Source: Bradyrhizobium commune
Lineage (GTDB): Bacteria; Pseudomonadota; Alphaproteobacteria; Rhizobiales; Xanthobacteraceae
Reading direction: 5' to 3'
Assembly (NCBI RefSeq): GCF_015624505.1
Contig: NZ_CP061379.1
Span: forward strand, 1,302,001-1,366,000
Length of the DNA: 64,000 nucleotides
The translations under genes were made by a program, and so were the position numbers. Of the stretch, positions 45,347-54,967 are shown one piece after another; the stretch's first letter is position 1, and every line of letters begins with the position of its first letter. Below the pieces are notes generated by a model, which saw nothing but the letters and a program-made list of their open reading frames with translations, was not told the DNA's origin and ran no database searches.

Positions 45347-47032
45347 GTGAAGTTGAGCAATCTGAAAATCGCGCCCAAGCTTGGCATTCTTGTCGGCGTT
45401 ACCTTGTTCGGCCTCTGCATCTCAGGCGTTCTCGCCGGGTATCTGATGAAGCAGGAGATGGTGAGCGCGCGCATCGACCAGACCAAGGCGATCGTCGATC
45501 TCGGCCGCAACTATGCTGCCGCGCTGAAGAAGCGCATCGATGCCGGCGAGATGACGAAGGATGCGGCCTTGGCCGAGCTTCGCCGTTACGGCAATTCGAT
45601 GACCTACGACAACGGCTCGGGTTACTTGTTCGGCACGACCTATGACGGCATCACCCAGCTCGCCCCCGATCCGAAGCAGATCGGCACCAACCGCATGGAC
45701 GTCGTGACCAACGGCCGCAAGCTGTCGGTCGAGCTGATGGACGGCGTCAAGGCCAACGGCTCGATCCTGCTCTATTATGAATATGTGAAGCCCGGCCAGG
45801 AGACGCCGATCCGCAAGATCGGTTACGCCGTCGCGGTCCCCGGCTTCGACATGTATCTCGGCACCGGTGCCTATCTCGAGGACATCGATCGGAAGATGGG
45901 CCCGGTCTACTGGCTGCTCGGCCTCGCCATGCTCGGCATCGTCATCGTTGCCGGCGGCGTCGCCTGGCTGCTCGGCCGCAGCATCAGCCGTCCGCTGGCG
46001 CTGCTCGGCACCCGCATGAAGGATCTCGCCGACGGCAAGCTCGAAGGCGACATCCCCGGCGTCGGCCGCGGTGACGAAGTCGGCGCGATGGCCTCGACCG
46101 TCCAGATCTTCAAGGACAACGCGGTCCGCATCCGCGACCTCGAGCAGACCGAAGCGGCTGCGAAGGAGCGCGCCGCGGCCGAGCGTCGCAGCGCGATGGA
46201 AGATATCGCCAACGACTTCGAACGCAGCGTCAACGGCATCGTCCGCTCGGTCTCCTCGGCCGCGGCCGGCATGCAGAGCACGGCGCAGTCGATGACCGCG
46301 ACCGCGAGCGACGCCTCGTCGCGTGCGGCAACGGTCGGTGCAGCCTCGCAAAAAGCCTCCGGCAATGTCGGCACCGTTGCCGCCGCCGCCGAAGAGCTGT
46401 CGAGCTCGGTTGCTGAGATCTCGCGCCAGGTGACGCGCTCGACCGAAGTGGCGAGCAAGGCCGTCAGCGATGCCGAGCGTACCAACGCCACGGTGCAGGA
46501 GCTTTCCACCGGCGCCGAGAAGATCGGCGAGGTGGTCAAGCTCATTCATTCGATCGCGGCGCAGACCAATCTGCTCGCGCTCAACGCCACCATCGAGGCG
46601 GCGCGTGCCGGCGAATCCGGCCGCGGCTTCGCCGTCGTCGCTTCCGAGGTCAAGGCGCTGGCGAACCAGACTGCGAAGGCGACCGAGGAAATCTCTGCCC
46701 AGGTCGCGGCGATGCAGACCTCGACCAGCGACGCGGTCGCAGCGATCGGCGGCATCACCCAGACCATCGCTGAGATGAGCGAGATCACCGCCGGCATTTC
46801 GGCCTCGATCGAGCAGCAGGGCGAGGCCACCCGCGAGATCGCCCGCAACATCCAGTCGGTCGCGGCCGGCTCGAGCGAGATCAACGCCAATATCGGCAGC
46901 GTCACCTCGGCCGCGGAAGCGACCGGTACTGCGGCCGGCGACGTGCTCACCAACGCCCGCGAGCTGGACAGCCAGTCCGGCGCGCTGCGCAACGCTGTGG
47001 ACGGCTTCCTCGCCAAGGTGCGCGCGGCGTAA
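45347..47032 (+). CDS. Methyl-accepting chemotaxis protein with single Cache domain
   Basis: A 561-residue chemoreceptor. The first membrane segment is at about residues 12-33, then a periplasmic Cache-type sensor (about 40-185, including [20 protein letters not shown]), the second membrane segment (about 190-212), HAMP (about 213-265) and the signalling domain. The hairpin tip is clear ([20 protein letters not shown]). The start is GTG at 45347 with AAGGAG six bases upstream; the frame extends further upstream but lacks support. Single Cache sensors often bind small organic acids. The ligand is unknown. Confidence 0.92.
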   Translation: MKLSNLKIAPKLGILVGVTLFGLCISGVLAGYLMKQEMVSARIDQTKAIVDLGRNYAAALKKRIDAGEMTKDAALAELRRYGNSMTYDNGSGYLFGTTYDGITQLAPDPKQIGTNRMDVVTNGRKLSVELMDGVKANGSILLYYEYVKPGQETPIRKIGYAVAVPGFDMYLGTGAYLEDIDRKMGPVYWLLGLAMLGIVIVAGGVAWLLGRSISRPLALLGTRMKDLADGKLEGDIPGVGRGDEVGAMASTVQIFKDNAVRIRDLEQTEAAAKERAAAERRSAMEDIANDFERSVNGIVRSVSSAAAGMQSTAQSMTATASDASSRAATVGAASQKASGNVGTVAAAAEELSSSVAEISRQVTRSTEVASKAVSDAERTNATVQELSTGAEKIGEVVKLIHSIAAQTNLLALNATIEAARAGESGRGFAVVASEVKALANQTAKATEEISAQVAAMQTSTSDAVAAIGGITQTIAEMSEITAGISASIEQQGEATREIARNIQSVAAGSSEINANIGSVTSAAEATGTAAGDVLTNARELDSQSGALRNAVDGFLAKVRAA

Positions 47033-47048
47033 ATTCTTGCGCTGAATT

Positions 47049-47083
47049 CGTAGGGTGGGCAAAGGCGCGAAGCGTCGTGCCCA
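47049..47083. repeat. Half copy of a GTAGGGTGGGC repeat
   Basis: CGTAGGGTGGGCAAAGGCGC followed by GAAGCGTCGTGCCCAT, just after the chemoreceptor stop. The same unit occurs as a full inverted element at 48553-48655. It lies between two genes that converge here. Confidence 0.65.
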
Positions 47084-47116
47084 TCTTTTCTTTTTTGAGG
47101 TCGCCGCGCTGCGGAA

Positions 47117-48052
47117 TTACTTCACGCCCGAGCCCTGGCGCGAGGCGATCACCACGCCGGCGAGCACCAGCGCGTAGCCGATCAGGTGAAACGGCTGGAG
47201 CTTTTCGCCGAGCAGCAGGATCGCCATCGCCGAGCCGAACACCGGCACCAGATGGAAGAACGGCGCGGCGCGGTTCGGGCCGATCAGCGCGACGCCGCGG
47301 TTGAAGAAGAGATAGGCCAGCGTCGAGGGGAAGATCAGGATGTAGCCGAGCGTCATCAGCGTCACGGTGTCGAACTGCATGACATTGCCGCTCCACGCCT
47401 CCCAGATCGCCGTCGGCAGCAGCATCATCGCGCCGCAGCAGGTGGTGAAGGACAGGAACGAGAGCTGATGCACCTTCGGCCGGCGCGGGATGAAGGCCGA
47501 GTAGATTCCGAACGCCACCAGCGACGAGGCGAACATGATGTCGCCCCTGTTGAACGAGATGCTGGCCAGCGCCGCGAGATCGCCGCGCAGGATGATGATC
47601 AGCACGCCGGCGAGCGAGATCGCGATACCGGCGAGCTGTGCGGCCGTCAGCCGCACGCCGAACAGCAGCAGCGACCACAGCGCCACGAACAGCGGCCCGG
47701 CCGACTGGATCAAGAGCGCGTTCAGCGCTTCGGTATATTGCAGGGCCCAGTAGGAGATCGCGTTGTTGAAGGCAAAACCGACCAGCGACAGAAACAGCAT
47801 CAGCGGCAGGCTGTTGCGCAACGCGGGCCAGTCGCGCCTCAGATGCGGCCAGGAAAACGGCAGCAGGATCAGGAACACGCCGAACCAGCGGATCGTGGTC
47901 ACCGTCAGCGGCGGCACGTGCGCGCCGACATGGCGCGCGAGCACGATGTTGCCGGCCCAGAACAGCGAGCTCAGGCTGAGCAGCAGATAAGGCTGGTTGT
48001 TGAGCCAACTGGCCGGATTCGAGGCCGGTGGCGCGGGCGAAGCGATCGTCAT
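47117..48052 (-). CDS. EamA-family exporter 1
   Basis: A 311-residue DMT-superfamily transporter with about ten membrane segments in two EamA halves. The first half opens with SLSSLFWAGNIVLARHVGAH, the second with FASSLVAFGIYSAFIPRRPK. The late segment APFFHLVPVFGSAMAILLLG is typical. Such proteins usually export amino acids or other metabolites. The ATG at 48052 is preferred over one 14 codons upstream. It is closely similar to the gene at 48661-49593, so the two look like a duplication. Confidence 0.88.
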   Translation of the reverse strand: MTIASPAPPASNPASWLNNQPYLLLSLSSLFWAGNIVLARHVGAHVPPLTVTTIRWFGVFLILLPFSWPHLRRDWPALRNSLPLMLFLSLVGFAFNNAISYWALQYTEALNALLIQSAGPLFVALWSLLLFGVRLTAAQLAGIAISLAGVLIIILRGDLAALASISFNRGDIMFASSLVAFGIYSAFIPRRPKVHQLSFLSFTTCCGAMMLLPTAIWEAWSGNVMQFDTVTLMTLGYILIFPSTLAYLFFNRGVALIGPNRAAPFFHLVPVFGSAMAILLLGEKLQPFHLIGYALVLAGVVIASRQGSGVK

Positions 48053-48144
48053 TGGCGTTGGATGCGACCTTGCGCCGGATTCTCGTTGTGACACAAGTCA
48101 CGTGACCGCAAGGCTACAATGCAAAGCAGATCAGGGAGGTGTCA

Positions 48145-48546
48145 TTGGCGGTTAATATGTTGAACATCGAGGGCCTCGAACGGCTCGACCAGCATGCGCC
48201 TGTGGTGATGCTGAACCTGATGCGCTTCCACGAGCACGCGCTGGACGGCGACGGCTCCGGCTGGGACGCCTATTTGCGCTACAGCGCGATCACGGTGCCG
48301 ATGATCAGGGCGCGCGGCGGCACGTTGCTCTGGACCGGCGAAGCCAAGGCGGTCGCGCTCGGTCGGCACGCCGGCAACCAATGGGACTTTGTGGCGCTGG
48401 TTTATTATCCGACTGTTACGGCCTTCCTCGACATGATGACGTCGGAAGCCTACGAGACCAACGCCGATCCGCATCGCGTCAACGGTTGCGCCGAACACGT
48501 CATCATCGCGACCAGCGAGGCTTACAGCAAGTTCAAGATGAGCTGA
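48145..48546 (+). CDS. DUF1330-like small protein
   Basis: A 133-residue protein with the fold signature of DUF1330/dimeric alpha-beta-barrel proteins: HAPVVMLNLMRFHEHAL near the start, then FVALVYYPTVTAFLDMM and TSEAYETNADPHRVNG. The exact start is uncertain. I use TTG at 48145 because AGGGAGG lies five bases before it; GTG at 48139 overlaps that site and ATG at 48157 is too far. It lies between the two EamA genes, on the opposite strand. The function is unknown. Confidence 0.75.
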   Translation: MAVNMLNIEGLERLDQHAPVVMLNLMRFHEHALDGDGSGWDAYLRYSAITVPMIRARGGTLLWTGEAKAVALGRHAGNQWDFVALVYYPTVTAFLDMMTSEAYETNADPHRVNGCAEHVIIATSEAYSKFKMS

Positions 48547-48552
48547 CGTGAG

Positions 48553-48655
48553 ATTCGTAGAGTGGGCAAAGGCGCGCTCTTCGCGCGCCATGCCCACCAT
48601 CTTCCACGCTCCGTGTGGCATCGTGGGCACGCTTCGCTTTGCCCACCCTACGAAT
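48553..48655. repeat. Inverted GTAGGGTGGGC repeat element
   Basis: The left end ATTCGTAGAGTGGGCAAAG and the right end CTTTGCCCACCCTACGAAT are inverted copies about 65 bases apart. Internal stretches (GCGCGCTCTTCGCGCGCC) also pair. It sits between the convergent DUF1330-like and EamA genes. The same unit occurs once more at 47049. It may also act as a transcription end. Confidence 0.7.
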
Positions 48656-48660
48656 GGGAG

Positions 48661-49593
48661 TTACGTCGCCTGCTTCCGCGACGCCACGAACACGCCCGAC
48701 AGCACCAGCGCGAAACCGATGAAGTGGAAGGCCTGCGGAAGCTCGCCGAGGAAGATCATCGCCATGATCGAGCCGAACACCGGCACGACGTGGAAGAACG
48801 GTGCGGCGCGGTTGGCGCCGATCAGGCGGACGCCGCGATTGAAGCAGAGATAGGCGAGCGTCGACGGGAAGACAGCGACGTAGAACAGGGTGAGCAGGTT
48901 CGGCCCGTCGAGCTTCATCACGGGACGAGCCGACAATTCCCAGATCTCGAGCGGGATCAGGCAGGCCGCACCGGCGCCGAAGGTGAAGGCGAGGAACGAC
49001 AGGCCGTGGATCGGCGGGCGTTTCAGCGTCAGCACCGAATAGAGCGCGAAGATGATGAGTGCGACGATGAAGATCAGGTCGCCCTTGTTGAAGGCGATGT
49101 TCGACAGCGTGGTGAAGTCGCCGTGCAACAGGATGATCAGCACGCCGCACATCGAGATCAGCACGCCGAGCGCCTGCGCCGCGGTCAGCCGGATGCCGAG
49201 AATGACCAGCGACCACAGCGCCACGACCAGAGGTGCTGCCGATTGCAGCAGCAGCGTGTTGAGCGCCTGGGTGTGCTCCAGCGACCAATATTGCAGCGTG
49301 TTGAAGGCGCCGATGCCGGTGATCGACAGCACGATCATCAGGCCGAGTTTCTCGCGGATCGCGGTCCAGTCCTGGGCGAGGTGCTTCCAGGCGAATGGCA
49401 GCACCAGCAGGAAGGCGAAGGTCCAGCGCAGGAACGACAGCGTCACCGGCGGGATGTGGCCGGCGGCGAGCCGCCCGACAATTGCATTGCCGGCCCAGCA
49501 CAGCGCGGTGATGCTGAGCAGAAGATAAGGCTGGTTGGCGATCCAGTTGTGGCCGGGCTGATCGGCGCTTGTGGTCTGGCCGGTGGCGGTCAT
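48661..49593 (-). CDS. EamA-family exporter 2
   Basis: A 310-residue DMT transporter, paralogous to the one at 47117-48052. It shares WANQPYLLLS-like and CWAGNAIVGR segments early, the shared middle (LLQSAAPLVVALWSLVILGI) and the end (PVFGSIMAMIFLGELPQAFH). About ten membrane segments are expected. The ATG is at 49593. The two genes are transcribed in the same direction with the DUF1330-like gene antisense between them. The substrate is unknown. Confidence 0.88.
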   Translation of the reverse strand: MTATGQTTSADQPGHNWIANQPYLLLSITALCWAGNAIVGRLAAGHIPPVTLSFLRWTFAFLLVLPFAWKHLAQDWTAIREKLGLMIVLSITGIGAFNTLQYWSLEHTQALNTLLLQSAAPLVVALWSLVILGIRLTAAQALGVLISMCGVLIILLHGDFTTLSNIAFNKGDLIFIVALIIFALYSVLTLKRPPIHGLSFLAFTFGAGAACLIPLEIWELSARPVMKLDGPNLLTLFYVAVFPSTLAYLCFNRGVRLIGANRAAPFFHVVPVFGSIMAMIFLGELPQAFHFIGFALVLSGVFVASRKQAT

Positions 49594-50007
49594 TGTGATT
49601 GTTATGGCCCCGCAAGATGCGCCGAGGCCGTCGGCCCGGCGATGCCCGGGCCGGCTCAGAGCCCGGCCTCGCTCAAAGACACGGAAATCGCGGCGGCATC
49701 AACGGGGGGCGGACGCATCGCGACCATGCAGCGGCGGATGCTGCGTCTCACGCTTTGGTCGAGGCCCCCAGACGTTTCTGGATTTTCCGGGGATATCAAA
49801 GGCTTGGAGGAGCTTCCGGGCCCTGAAAAAGCCCCGTTCTTGCTTGCCTAGAGAGGCTGCTTCCTTTATCCGGTTGGGCTGCCTCGCGTGCGAGCGGCCC
49901 CGGCCGTGGATTGGGCTGGGCGATAGGCATGATCCCGGAAAAGTGGGCACCGGTTTTCCGCGAGGATCACGCCTCTTAGAGACAGGTTGAATAGGGATTA
50001 CCCGCGA
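49594..50007. other. Upstream region of purA with one repeat
   Basis: A 414-base gap between the second EamA gene and purA. It contains a GC-rich self-complementary stretch near 49640-49670 (CCCGGGCCGG, then GAGCCCGGCC), and the interspersed repeat at 49927-49973. No gene with convincing coding features was found in either strand. The purA promoter probably lies at its right side. Confidence 0.4.
49927..49973. repeat. GCATGATCC...AAAAGTGGG repeat, copy 1
   Basis: A 47-base element with ends GCATGATCCCGGAAAAG and GAGGATCACGCC, related to the copy at 57182-57230. It has a mirrored, imperfectly palindromic form with a central CCGGTTTTCC. I know this family as frequent in Bradyrhizobium intergenic DNA. 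Confidence 0.7.
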
Positions 50008-51300
50008 ATGGCCAACGTTGTCGTCGTCGGCGCCCAGTGGGGCGACGAAGGGAAGGGCAAGATCGTCGACTGGTTGTCGGAGCAGGCGGACATCGTCGCG
50101 CGCTTCCAGGGCGGCCATAACGCCGGCCACACGCTGGTCATCAATGGCGAGACCTACAAGCTCGCGCTGCTGCCCTCCGGCGTGCTGCGCCCGTCGAAGC
50201 TGGCGGTGATCGGCAACGGCGTGGTGTTCGATCCACAGGCCTTCCTCGACGAGGTCGCCAAGCTGCGCGGACAGGGCGTGGCGGTCGGCCCGGAGAATCT
50301 GCGCGTCGCGGAGAACGTCACCCTGATCCTGCCGCTGCATCGCGAGCTCGATGCGCTCCGCGAATCCTCCAACTCCGCGACCGCGATCGGCACCACCCGC
50401 CGCGGCATCGGGCCGGCTTACGAGGACAAGGTCGGCCGCCGCGCCATCCGCCTGATGGACCTCGCCGACCTCGACACCCTGCCGCACAAGGTCGACCGGC
50501 TGCTGGCTCACCACAACGCATTGCGCCGCGGTCTCAACCTGCCGGAGTTCGACGGCAAGGAGATCTTGAAAGAGCTGAGCGCGCTGGCGCCGCAGCTCTT
50601 GCCCTATGCCGAGACGGTGTGGCGGCTGCTTGATAGCGAGCGGCGTGCGGGCAAGCGGATCCTGTTCGAGGGCGCGCAAGGCGCGCTGCTCGACGTCGAC
50701 CACGGCACTTATCCGTACGTCACCTCGTCGAACACGGTGGCGGCGCAGGCCGCGACCGGAACGGGCATCGGTCCGGGTGGGGTCGGCTATGTGCTCGGTA
50801 TCTGCAAGGCTTATACGACCCGGGTCGGCCAGGGACCGTTTCCGACTGAGCTTCTCAACGAGATCGGCGAAGAGATCGGCCGTCGCGGTCGCGAGTTCGG
50901 GGTCAATACCGGACGCAAGCGCCGCTGTGGCTGGTTCGACGCCGTGCTGGTCCGCCAGACCGTGCGGACCTGCGGCATCAACGGGCTGGCGCTGACCAAG
51001 CTCGACATTCTCGATGGCTTCGATTCGATCGAGGTCTGCGTCGGCTACAAGCTCGACGGCAAGGAGATCGATTATTTCCCGGCGGGCGAGGGCGCCCAGG
51101 CCCGGGTCGAGCCGATCTACGAGACCATCGAGGGCTGGAAGGAGCCGACCGCCAACGCCAGGTCCTGGGCGCAGCTGCCGGCCCAGGCCATCAAATATGT
51201 CCGCCGGATCGAGGAATTGGTGGGGTGCCCGGTCGCGCTGCTTTCCACCAGCCCCGAACGCGAGGATACTATCCTGGTGCAAAATCCGTTTGAGGCTTAA
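50008..51300 (+). CDS. purA: Adenylosuccinate synthetase
   Basis: PurA joins IMP and aspartate using GTP in AMP synthesis. The 430-residue protein starts with [20 protein letters not shown], which holds the GTP-binding P-loop and catalytic Asp. It continues with [10 protein letters not shown], the signature [20 protein letters not shown] and [20 protein letters not shown]. Near the end are [12 protein letters not shown] and [13 protein letters not shown]. The ATG at 50008 gives the conserved N-terminus. It stands alone and is followed after 37 bases by a Pro-rich membrane protein. Confidence 0.97.
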   Translation: MANVVVVGAQWGDEGKGKIVDWLSEQADIVARFQGGHNAGHTLVINGETYKLALLPSGVLRPSKLAVIGNGVVFDPQAFLDEVAKLRGQGVAVGPENLRVAENVTLILPLHRELDALRESSNSATAIGTTRRGIGPAYEDKVGRRAIRLMDLADLDTLPHKVDRLLAHHNALRRGLNLPEFDGKEILKELSALAPQLLPYAETVWRLLDSERRAGKRILFEGAQGALLDVDHGTYPYVTSSNTVAAQAATGTGIGPGGVGYVLGICKAYTTRVGQGPFPTELLNEIGEEIGRRGREFGVNTGRKRRCGWFDAVLVRQTVRTCGINGLALTKLDILDGFDSIEVCVGYKLDGKEIDYFPAGEGAQARVEPIYETIEGWKEPTANARSWAQLPAQAIKYVRRIEELVGCPVALLSTSPEREDTILVQNPFEA

Positions 51301-51337
51301 CGATATCTTACCGGGACGCGCGTATAGTTGAGTTGAA

Positions 51338-52951
51338 ATGGCTGATTACTATCCGCTGATCGCCCGCGCTATTGCCGCCCTGGACCCCAACGCTCCCGGC
51401 GAAAGCCGTCGCGCGCTCTATGAGCGGGCGCGCACGGCGCTGATCGCGCAGCTGCGCAGCGTGCAGCCGCCGCTCTCCGAATCCGAGATCACCCGCGAAC
51501 GGCTGTCGCTGGAAGAGGCCGTCCGCAAGGTCGAATCGGAAGCCGCCCAGCGCGCCCGCGAGGCCTCGCGCGCCAGTGGCGGCGCCCGCGCGGGTGGCGG
51601 CAGCGGCGATGCGTTCCGCCGGGCCACCGCCCGCGCCACCGAGGCTAACCCGCCACCTGCATCGCCTCCGGCCGCCGCTGCTGCTCCGCCGCGCGCCCGT
51701 CCGGCCGCACCGCCGCCGCGCCCGCAACCCGGCGGCGACGATCAGGGCGATGCCCCGCGTCCGCCGCGCGCCCCGCGCTTCGACGCGCCGCGCCAACCGG
51801 AGCCGCCGGCGCCTCCGCCGGTCGGGCGTGATCGCTCCGCTGGCCGGCGTCCGCCGGATGCCAGTCCGCCGCCACCGCTGCCGCCGGCGCCCGGTGTGCG
51901 CGGCTTCCGCGACATTACAGCGGACGCCAATGATCTCGGCGGTGCCGCCGCGCAGGCCAACCGCGCCGCGCGCCGCACCTATGCCAACGTGCCCTCGCCC
52001 TCGCCGGAATTCGACCGGCTCGAGCCGAGCCTGGAAAACCGCGCCGGCGAGGGTGAGGCGCCCTATTCCTATGACGAGTCGATGGAGGAGGCCGAGCGCT
52101 ATGCGCCGCGGCCGCCATCGGGGCGCCCGCATATCCCGGTCCTCGACCGCGGCGCCGACAAGAGGCAGAGGCCCAAGCGCGCCGGCTCCATCTTCCCGTT
52201 CAAGAGTGCGATCGCCGTCGGCATCGTGCTGATTCTGGTCGGCGCCGGCATCCTCTGGGGCAAGTCGCTGGTCCAGACCGCGACCAATTTGTTCAAGTCC
52301 TCGCCGACCCAGGTGGTGGAGGCGCCGAAGGATTCCTCGCAGCCGCAGTCCAAGCCCAAGATTCCGGACCGCGTCGGCCAGCCCTCGGCGAGCGATCAGC
52401 CGGTCGCACCGGTGGCGCAGAAGGTCGTGCTCTATGACGAGGATCCGTCCGATCCCAAGGGCAAGCAATATGTCGGCTCGGTGGTGTGGCGGCTCGAGCC
52501 GATCAAGGCGTCGGGCAACCAGAAGGCCGACGTCGCCGTGCGCGCCGACATCGAGATTCCCGACCGCAAGTTCAAGATGACGATGTCATTCCGCCGCAAC
52601 ACCGACTCGTCGCTGCCGGCGAGCCACACCGCGGAACTGACCTTCATCCTGCCACCGGACTTTCCCGGCGGCGGCGTCTCCAACGTGCCGGGCATCCTGA
52701 TGAAGTCGAACGAGCAGGCGCGCGGCACGCCGCTCGCGGGCCTGGCCGTCAAGGTCACCGACGGCTTCTTCCTGGTCGGTCTCTCCAATGTCGACGCCGA
52801 CCGAACCCGCAATGTCCAGCTCCTGAAGGAGCGCTCCTGGTTCGACGTACCGCTCGTCTACGCCAACCAGCGCCGCGCCATCATCGCGATCGAGAAGGGC
52901 GCCCCGGGCGAGCGCGCCTTCAACGACGCCTTCGCGCAGTGGGGCGACTGA
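51338..52951 (+). CDS. Pro-rich single-pass membrane protein, unknown function
   Basis: A 537-residue protein with a helical N-terminus (YYPLIARAIAALDPNAPGES, about residues 4-80), a Pro/Ala-rich linker (about 85-280), and one membrane segment (IFPFKSAIAVGIVLILVGAG, about 284-303). A folded C-terminal domain follows (about 360-530, e.g. KIPDRKF-like strands and VKVTDGFFLVGLSNVDADR). No named domain is recognised. Many alphaproteobacteria have similar proteins next to purA, to my recollection. The ATG at 51338 lacks a strong ribosome site. The topology suggests a cytoplasmic N-terminus and periplasmic C-terminus. Confidence 0.72.
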   Translation: MADYYPLIARAIAALDPNAPGESRRALYERARTALIAQLRSVQPPLSESEITRERLSLEEAVRKVESEAAQRAREASRASGGARAGGGSGDAFRRATARATEANPPPASPPAAAAAPPRARPAAPPPRPQPGGDDQGDAPRPPRAPRFDAPRQPEPPAPPPVGRDRSAGRRPPDASPPPPLPPAPGVRGFRDITADANDLGGAAAQANRAARRTYANVPSPSPEFDRLEPSLENRAGEGEAPYSYDESMEEAERYAPRPPSGRPHIPVLDRGADKRQRPKRAGSIFPFKSAIAVGIVLILVGAGILWGKSLVQTATNLFKSSPTQVVEAPKDSSQPQSKPKIPDRVGQPSASDQPVAPVAQKVVLYDEDPSDPKGKQYVGSVVWRLEPIKASGNQKADVAVRADIEIPDRKFKMTMSFRRNTDSSLPASHTAELTFILPPDFPGGGVSNVPGILMKSNEQARGTPLAGLAVKVTDGFFLVGLSNVDADRTRNVQLLKERSWFDVPLVYANQRRAIIAIEKGAPGERAFNDAFAQWGD

Positions 52952-52990
52952 GCTCTTCTCGCTGCTGAACGGCCCAACCGAAATTGAAGC

Positions 52991-53263
52991 CTACTGCGCC
53001 GCCGCTTCCCGCTTGCGCGCTGCGGCGGCGGCGGCAGCCTCGCGATCCATCACGGCGCGGCAGCCGGGGCTGACCTGCGCCTTCTTCTGGACCATGCAGG
53101 CCCTGATCCTGGGGATGTCGGGGATTTCACTGGCGCATAGCCGCATCGCATCGCCCGAGCACATCTGCTGCGCTTCGGGCGAGAAGGCGAGGCTTGGCGA
53201 TGTCTGGAGGGCCATGGCGGTGGCAAAGGCGAACAGCGTGGCGATGGTCTGATAGCGTGTCAT
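52991..53263 (-). CDS. Small secreted four-cysteine protein, copy 1
   Basis: A 90-residue exported protein. A signal peptide (IATLFAFATAMALQTSPSLA) is followed by a four-Cys unit with pattern C-SGDAMRL-C, then C-x11-C (RACMVQKKAQVSPGC), and an Ala-rich basic tail. The spacing resembles the GLG1/Cys_rich_FGFR repeat seen in some bacterial secreted proteins. Two disulfide bonds are likely. It is a paralogue of the gene at 53530-53775 on the same strand. The start at 53263 is preferred over distal ones. The function is unknown. Confidence 0.75.
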   Translation of the reverse strand: MTRYQTIATLFAFATAMALQTSPSLAFSPEAQQMCSGDAMRLCASEIPDIPRIRACMVQKKAQVSPGCRAVMDREAAAAAAARKREAAAQ

Positions 53264-53529
53264 GCAGTATGCGTCCCCGAAGTTCCGCGGATTGAACCGC
53301 TTGATTTTGGGGCGCCGCACGCGGCTTGATCTGCCGCATGTCGCTGCCATCACGCAGGGCCCTCACCCTGCACGTGGTCGCTCGATCTCTTGATTTTCGA
53401 ATCGAAAGTGCTGCGCCGCCCGATTCGAGTATGCGCCATTGCCACGAAGCTGCAATGGGAGTCGCGAAGGAATTCGCAGATGTTGCGCGTCCGTCACGCA
53501 AAATGCCGGCACGCACTCGCCAAGCCCGC

Positions 53530-53775
53530 TCACATGCCGTGGCTCTCGAACACCTTGCCGCACGATCTCGACAGTTTGGCGCGGTTGGCTTGCAGGCAGC
53601 TCTGCACCGCACCGTCATTGCCGAGGTCCTTGCGGCACAGCCGCGAAGCATCGCGCGAGCAGGCGTTCTGCTCCTGCGGTGTGCCCATATGGCCCTGCGC
53701 GAGAATGGGCGTGGTCGACAGGCCGCTCAGGGCCGCAAGTGCGATCGTCGCCAGGACAAACAGTTTGCGGGACAT
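53530..53775 (-). CDS. Small secreted four-cysteine protein, copy 2
   Basis: An 81-residue exported protein with a signal peptide (KLFVLATIALAALSGLSTTP). The mature part has the same cysteine unit as copy 1: ACSRDASRLC, then QSCLQANRAKLSRSC. It ends a few residues later, without the Ala-rich tail. The start at 53775 is preferred because the signal peptide follows directly. Both copies sit on the minus strand 266 bases apart, which suggests tandem duplication with divergence. The function is unknown. Confidence 0.78.
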   Translation of the reverse strand: MSRKLFVLATIALAALSGLSTTPILAQGHMGTPQEQNACSRDASRLCRKDLGNDGAVQSCLQANRAKLSRSCGKVFESHGM

Positions 53776-53918
53776 CGGCGGCTCCAAATCTGACAGGTGA
53801 ATTTCAAGTCCTGTCAGAACCCGCCGCCTTGCCACTTGTTCCCCCAAGGCGGCCTGCAACCGCTATCCAAGGTTCCGGCCGCGCTGCTATAAAAGCCGCC
53901 GACTGCAAGGAGTACTTG

Positions 53919-54344
53919 ATGAAACGCTATCTGGTGTTTGCGCTCGTCGGCCCGTTCGTGGGCGGGTTCCTGCTGCTGCTGACCACCACCTACCAGTCCG
54001 GCTACTGGACCCAGACCAATTGGGGCGAGGTCGGCAAGCTGTTCGTGGTGTTCTTCAAGACCCTGCAATACAGCTATTTGTTCGGCTTCCTGCCGTCGCT
54101 GATGATCGGCGCGGTCGACGACATCCTGCTCCATGTCAGGCGGGTCGGGCCGATGCTGCGGATGATGCTGGTCGGGCTGTTCGCCTTCATCCTGGCCTCG
54201 CTGACCTACAGCTCACGCGGGTCGGATTCGGGCGCGGTGCAGTTCATCCTGTACGGCCTGGTCGGCTTCGTGCCGGCGGTGCTGTCATCCTGGTTCGTGC
54301 ATCGCTATGTCGAGGAGCCGCAACCGGCGGCGGTCGCGAGCTGA
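53919..54344 (+). CDS. Small integral membrane protein (possibly DUF5413 family)
   Basis: A 141-residue protein with about four membrane segments: YLVFALVGPFVGGFLLLL, then YSYLFGFLPSLMIGAVDDIL, MLRMMLVGLFAFILASLT and VQFILYGLVGFVPAVLSSWF. I believe similar proteins are filed as DUF5413, but this is from memory. The ATG at 53919 follows AAGGAG. It lies upstream of the DUF4112 gene on the same strand, with a gap of about 67 bases. No function can be assigned. Confidence 0.72.
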   Translation: MKRYLVFALVGPFVGGFLLLLTTTYQSGYWTQTNWGEVGKLFVVFFKTLQYSYLFGFLPSLMIGAVDDILLHVRRVGPMLRMMLVGLFAFILASLTYSSRGSDSGAVQFILYGLVGFVPAVLSSWFVHRYVEEPQPAAVAS

Positions 54345-54411
54345 GCGCGCGATCCTCTGGCGCGGCGCAGCAACCTCTGCCGCGCTCGTGCGTTTCCTTC
54401 AGGCCATGACG

Positions 54412-54948
54412 ATGTCCGACGACGATATTCTTGCCCCACGAAAGTCCCGTTCGGGGGCGCATGCGCGCGCCGACTTTTCGGGCCGCGCGGCGCGCGGGCC
54501 AATCATCGACCAGGACGGCCACGAGATCCGGCCCGAGACGCTGGAGCAGGGTTTTCGCGAATTCCGCTTCGAGTTCGGCCAAGGCAACCCGTTCGGCAAC
54601 CTGACACGCGAGCAACGGATCGCGCGGCTTGAGGCGATCGCAAAACTGCTCGACGTCGCCTTCATCCTGCCCGGCACCAATATCCGCTACGGCATCGACG
54701 GGCTGATCGGGCTGATCCCGATCGTCGGCGACATCATCACCACCGCGATCTCGTTGTGGCTGGTGCGCGAGGCCCGCGCGCTGGGCGCGCCCTGGTATCT
54801 CACCGCGCGGATGCTCGGCAATGTCGCGGTCGACGGCGTGGTCGGCATGGTCCCGTTCGCGGGCGACGCCTTCGACGTCATGTTCCGCGCCAACATGCGC
54901 AACGTCCGCCTGCTGCGCCGCTGGCTGGACAAGCAGCCGCGGATCTGA
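54412..54948 (+). CDS. DUF4112-domain protein
   Basis: A 178-residue protein with a charged N-terminal third. The DUF4112 domain follows (RLEAIAKLLDVAFILPGTNI, then YGIDGLIGLIPIVGDIITTA and VDGVVGMVPFAGDAFDVMFR). Two hydrophobic helices suggest membrane association. The ATG at 54412 has AGG eight bases upstream; the ATG at 54406 is an alternative. The role of DUF4112 proteins is unknown. It is probably in one transcript with the preceding small membrane protein. Confidence 0.83.
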   Translation: MSDDDILAPRKSRSGAHARADFSGRAARGPIIDQDGHEIRPETLEQGFREFRFEFGQGNPFGNLTREQRIARLEAIAKLLDVAFILPGTNIRYGIDGLIGLIPIVGDIITTAISLWLVREARALGAPWYLTARMLGNVAVDGVVGMVPFAGDAFDVMFRANMRNVRLLRRWLDKQPRI

Positions 54949-54967
54949 GGCGCCCTCAAACGCAAAA

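Noticed and set aside
45422..47062. A 546-codon minus-strand open frame opposite the chemoreceptor
   Set aside because: Low-complexity Arg/Gly/Asp-rich translation without domains; the plus-strand frame has clear Cache, HAMP and signalling domains.
48553..48655. The inverted GTAGGGTGGGC element read as a small regulatory RNA
   Set aside because: It is better explained as a repeat family, since a second unit occurs at 47049, and no promoter is visible.
49699..51282. Long minus-strand open frame opposite purA
   Set aside because: purA is unmistakable on the plus strand and the minus translation has no family features.
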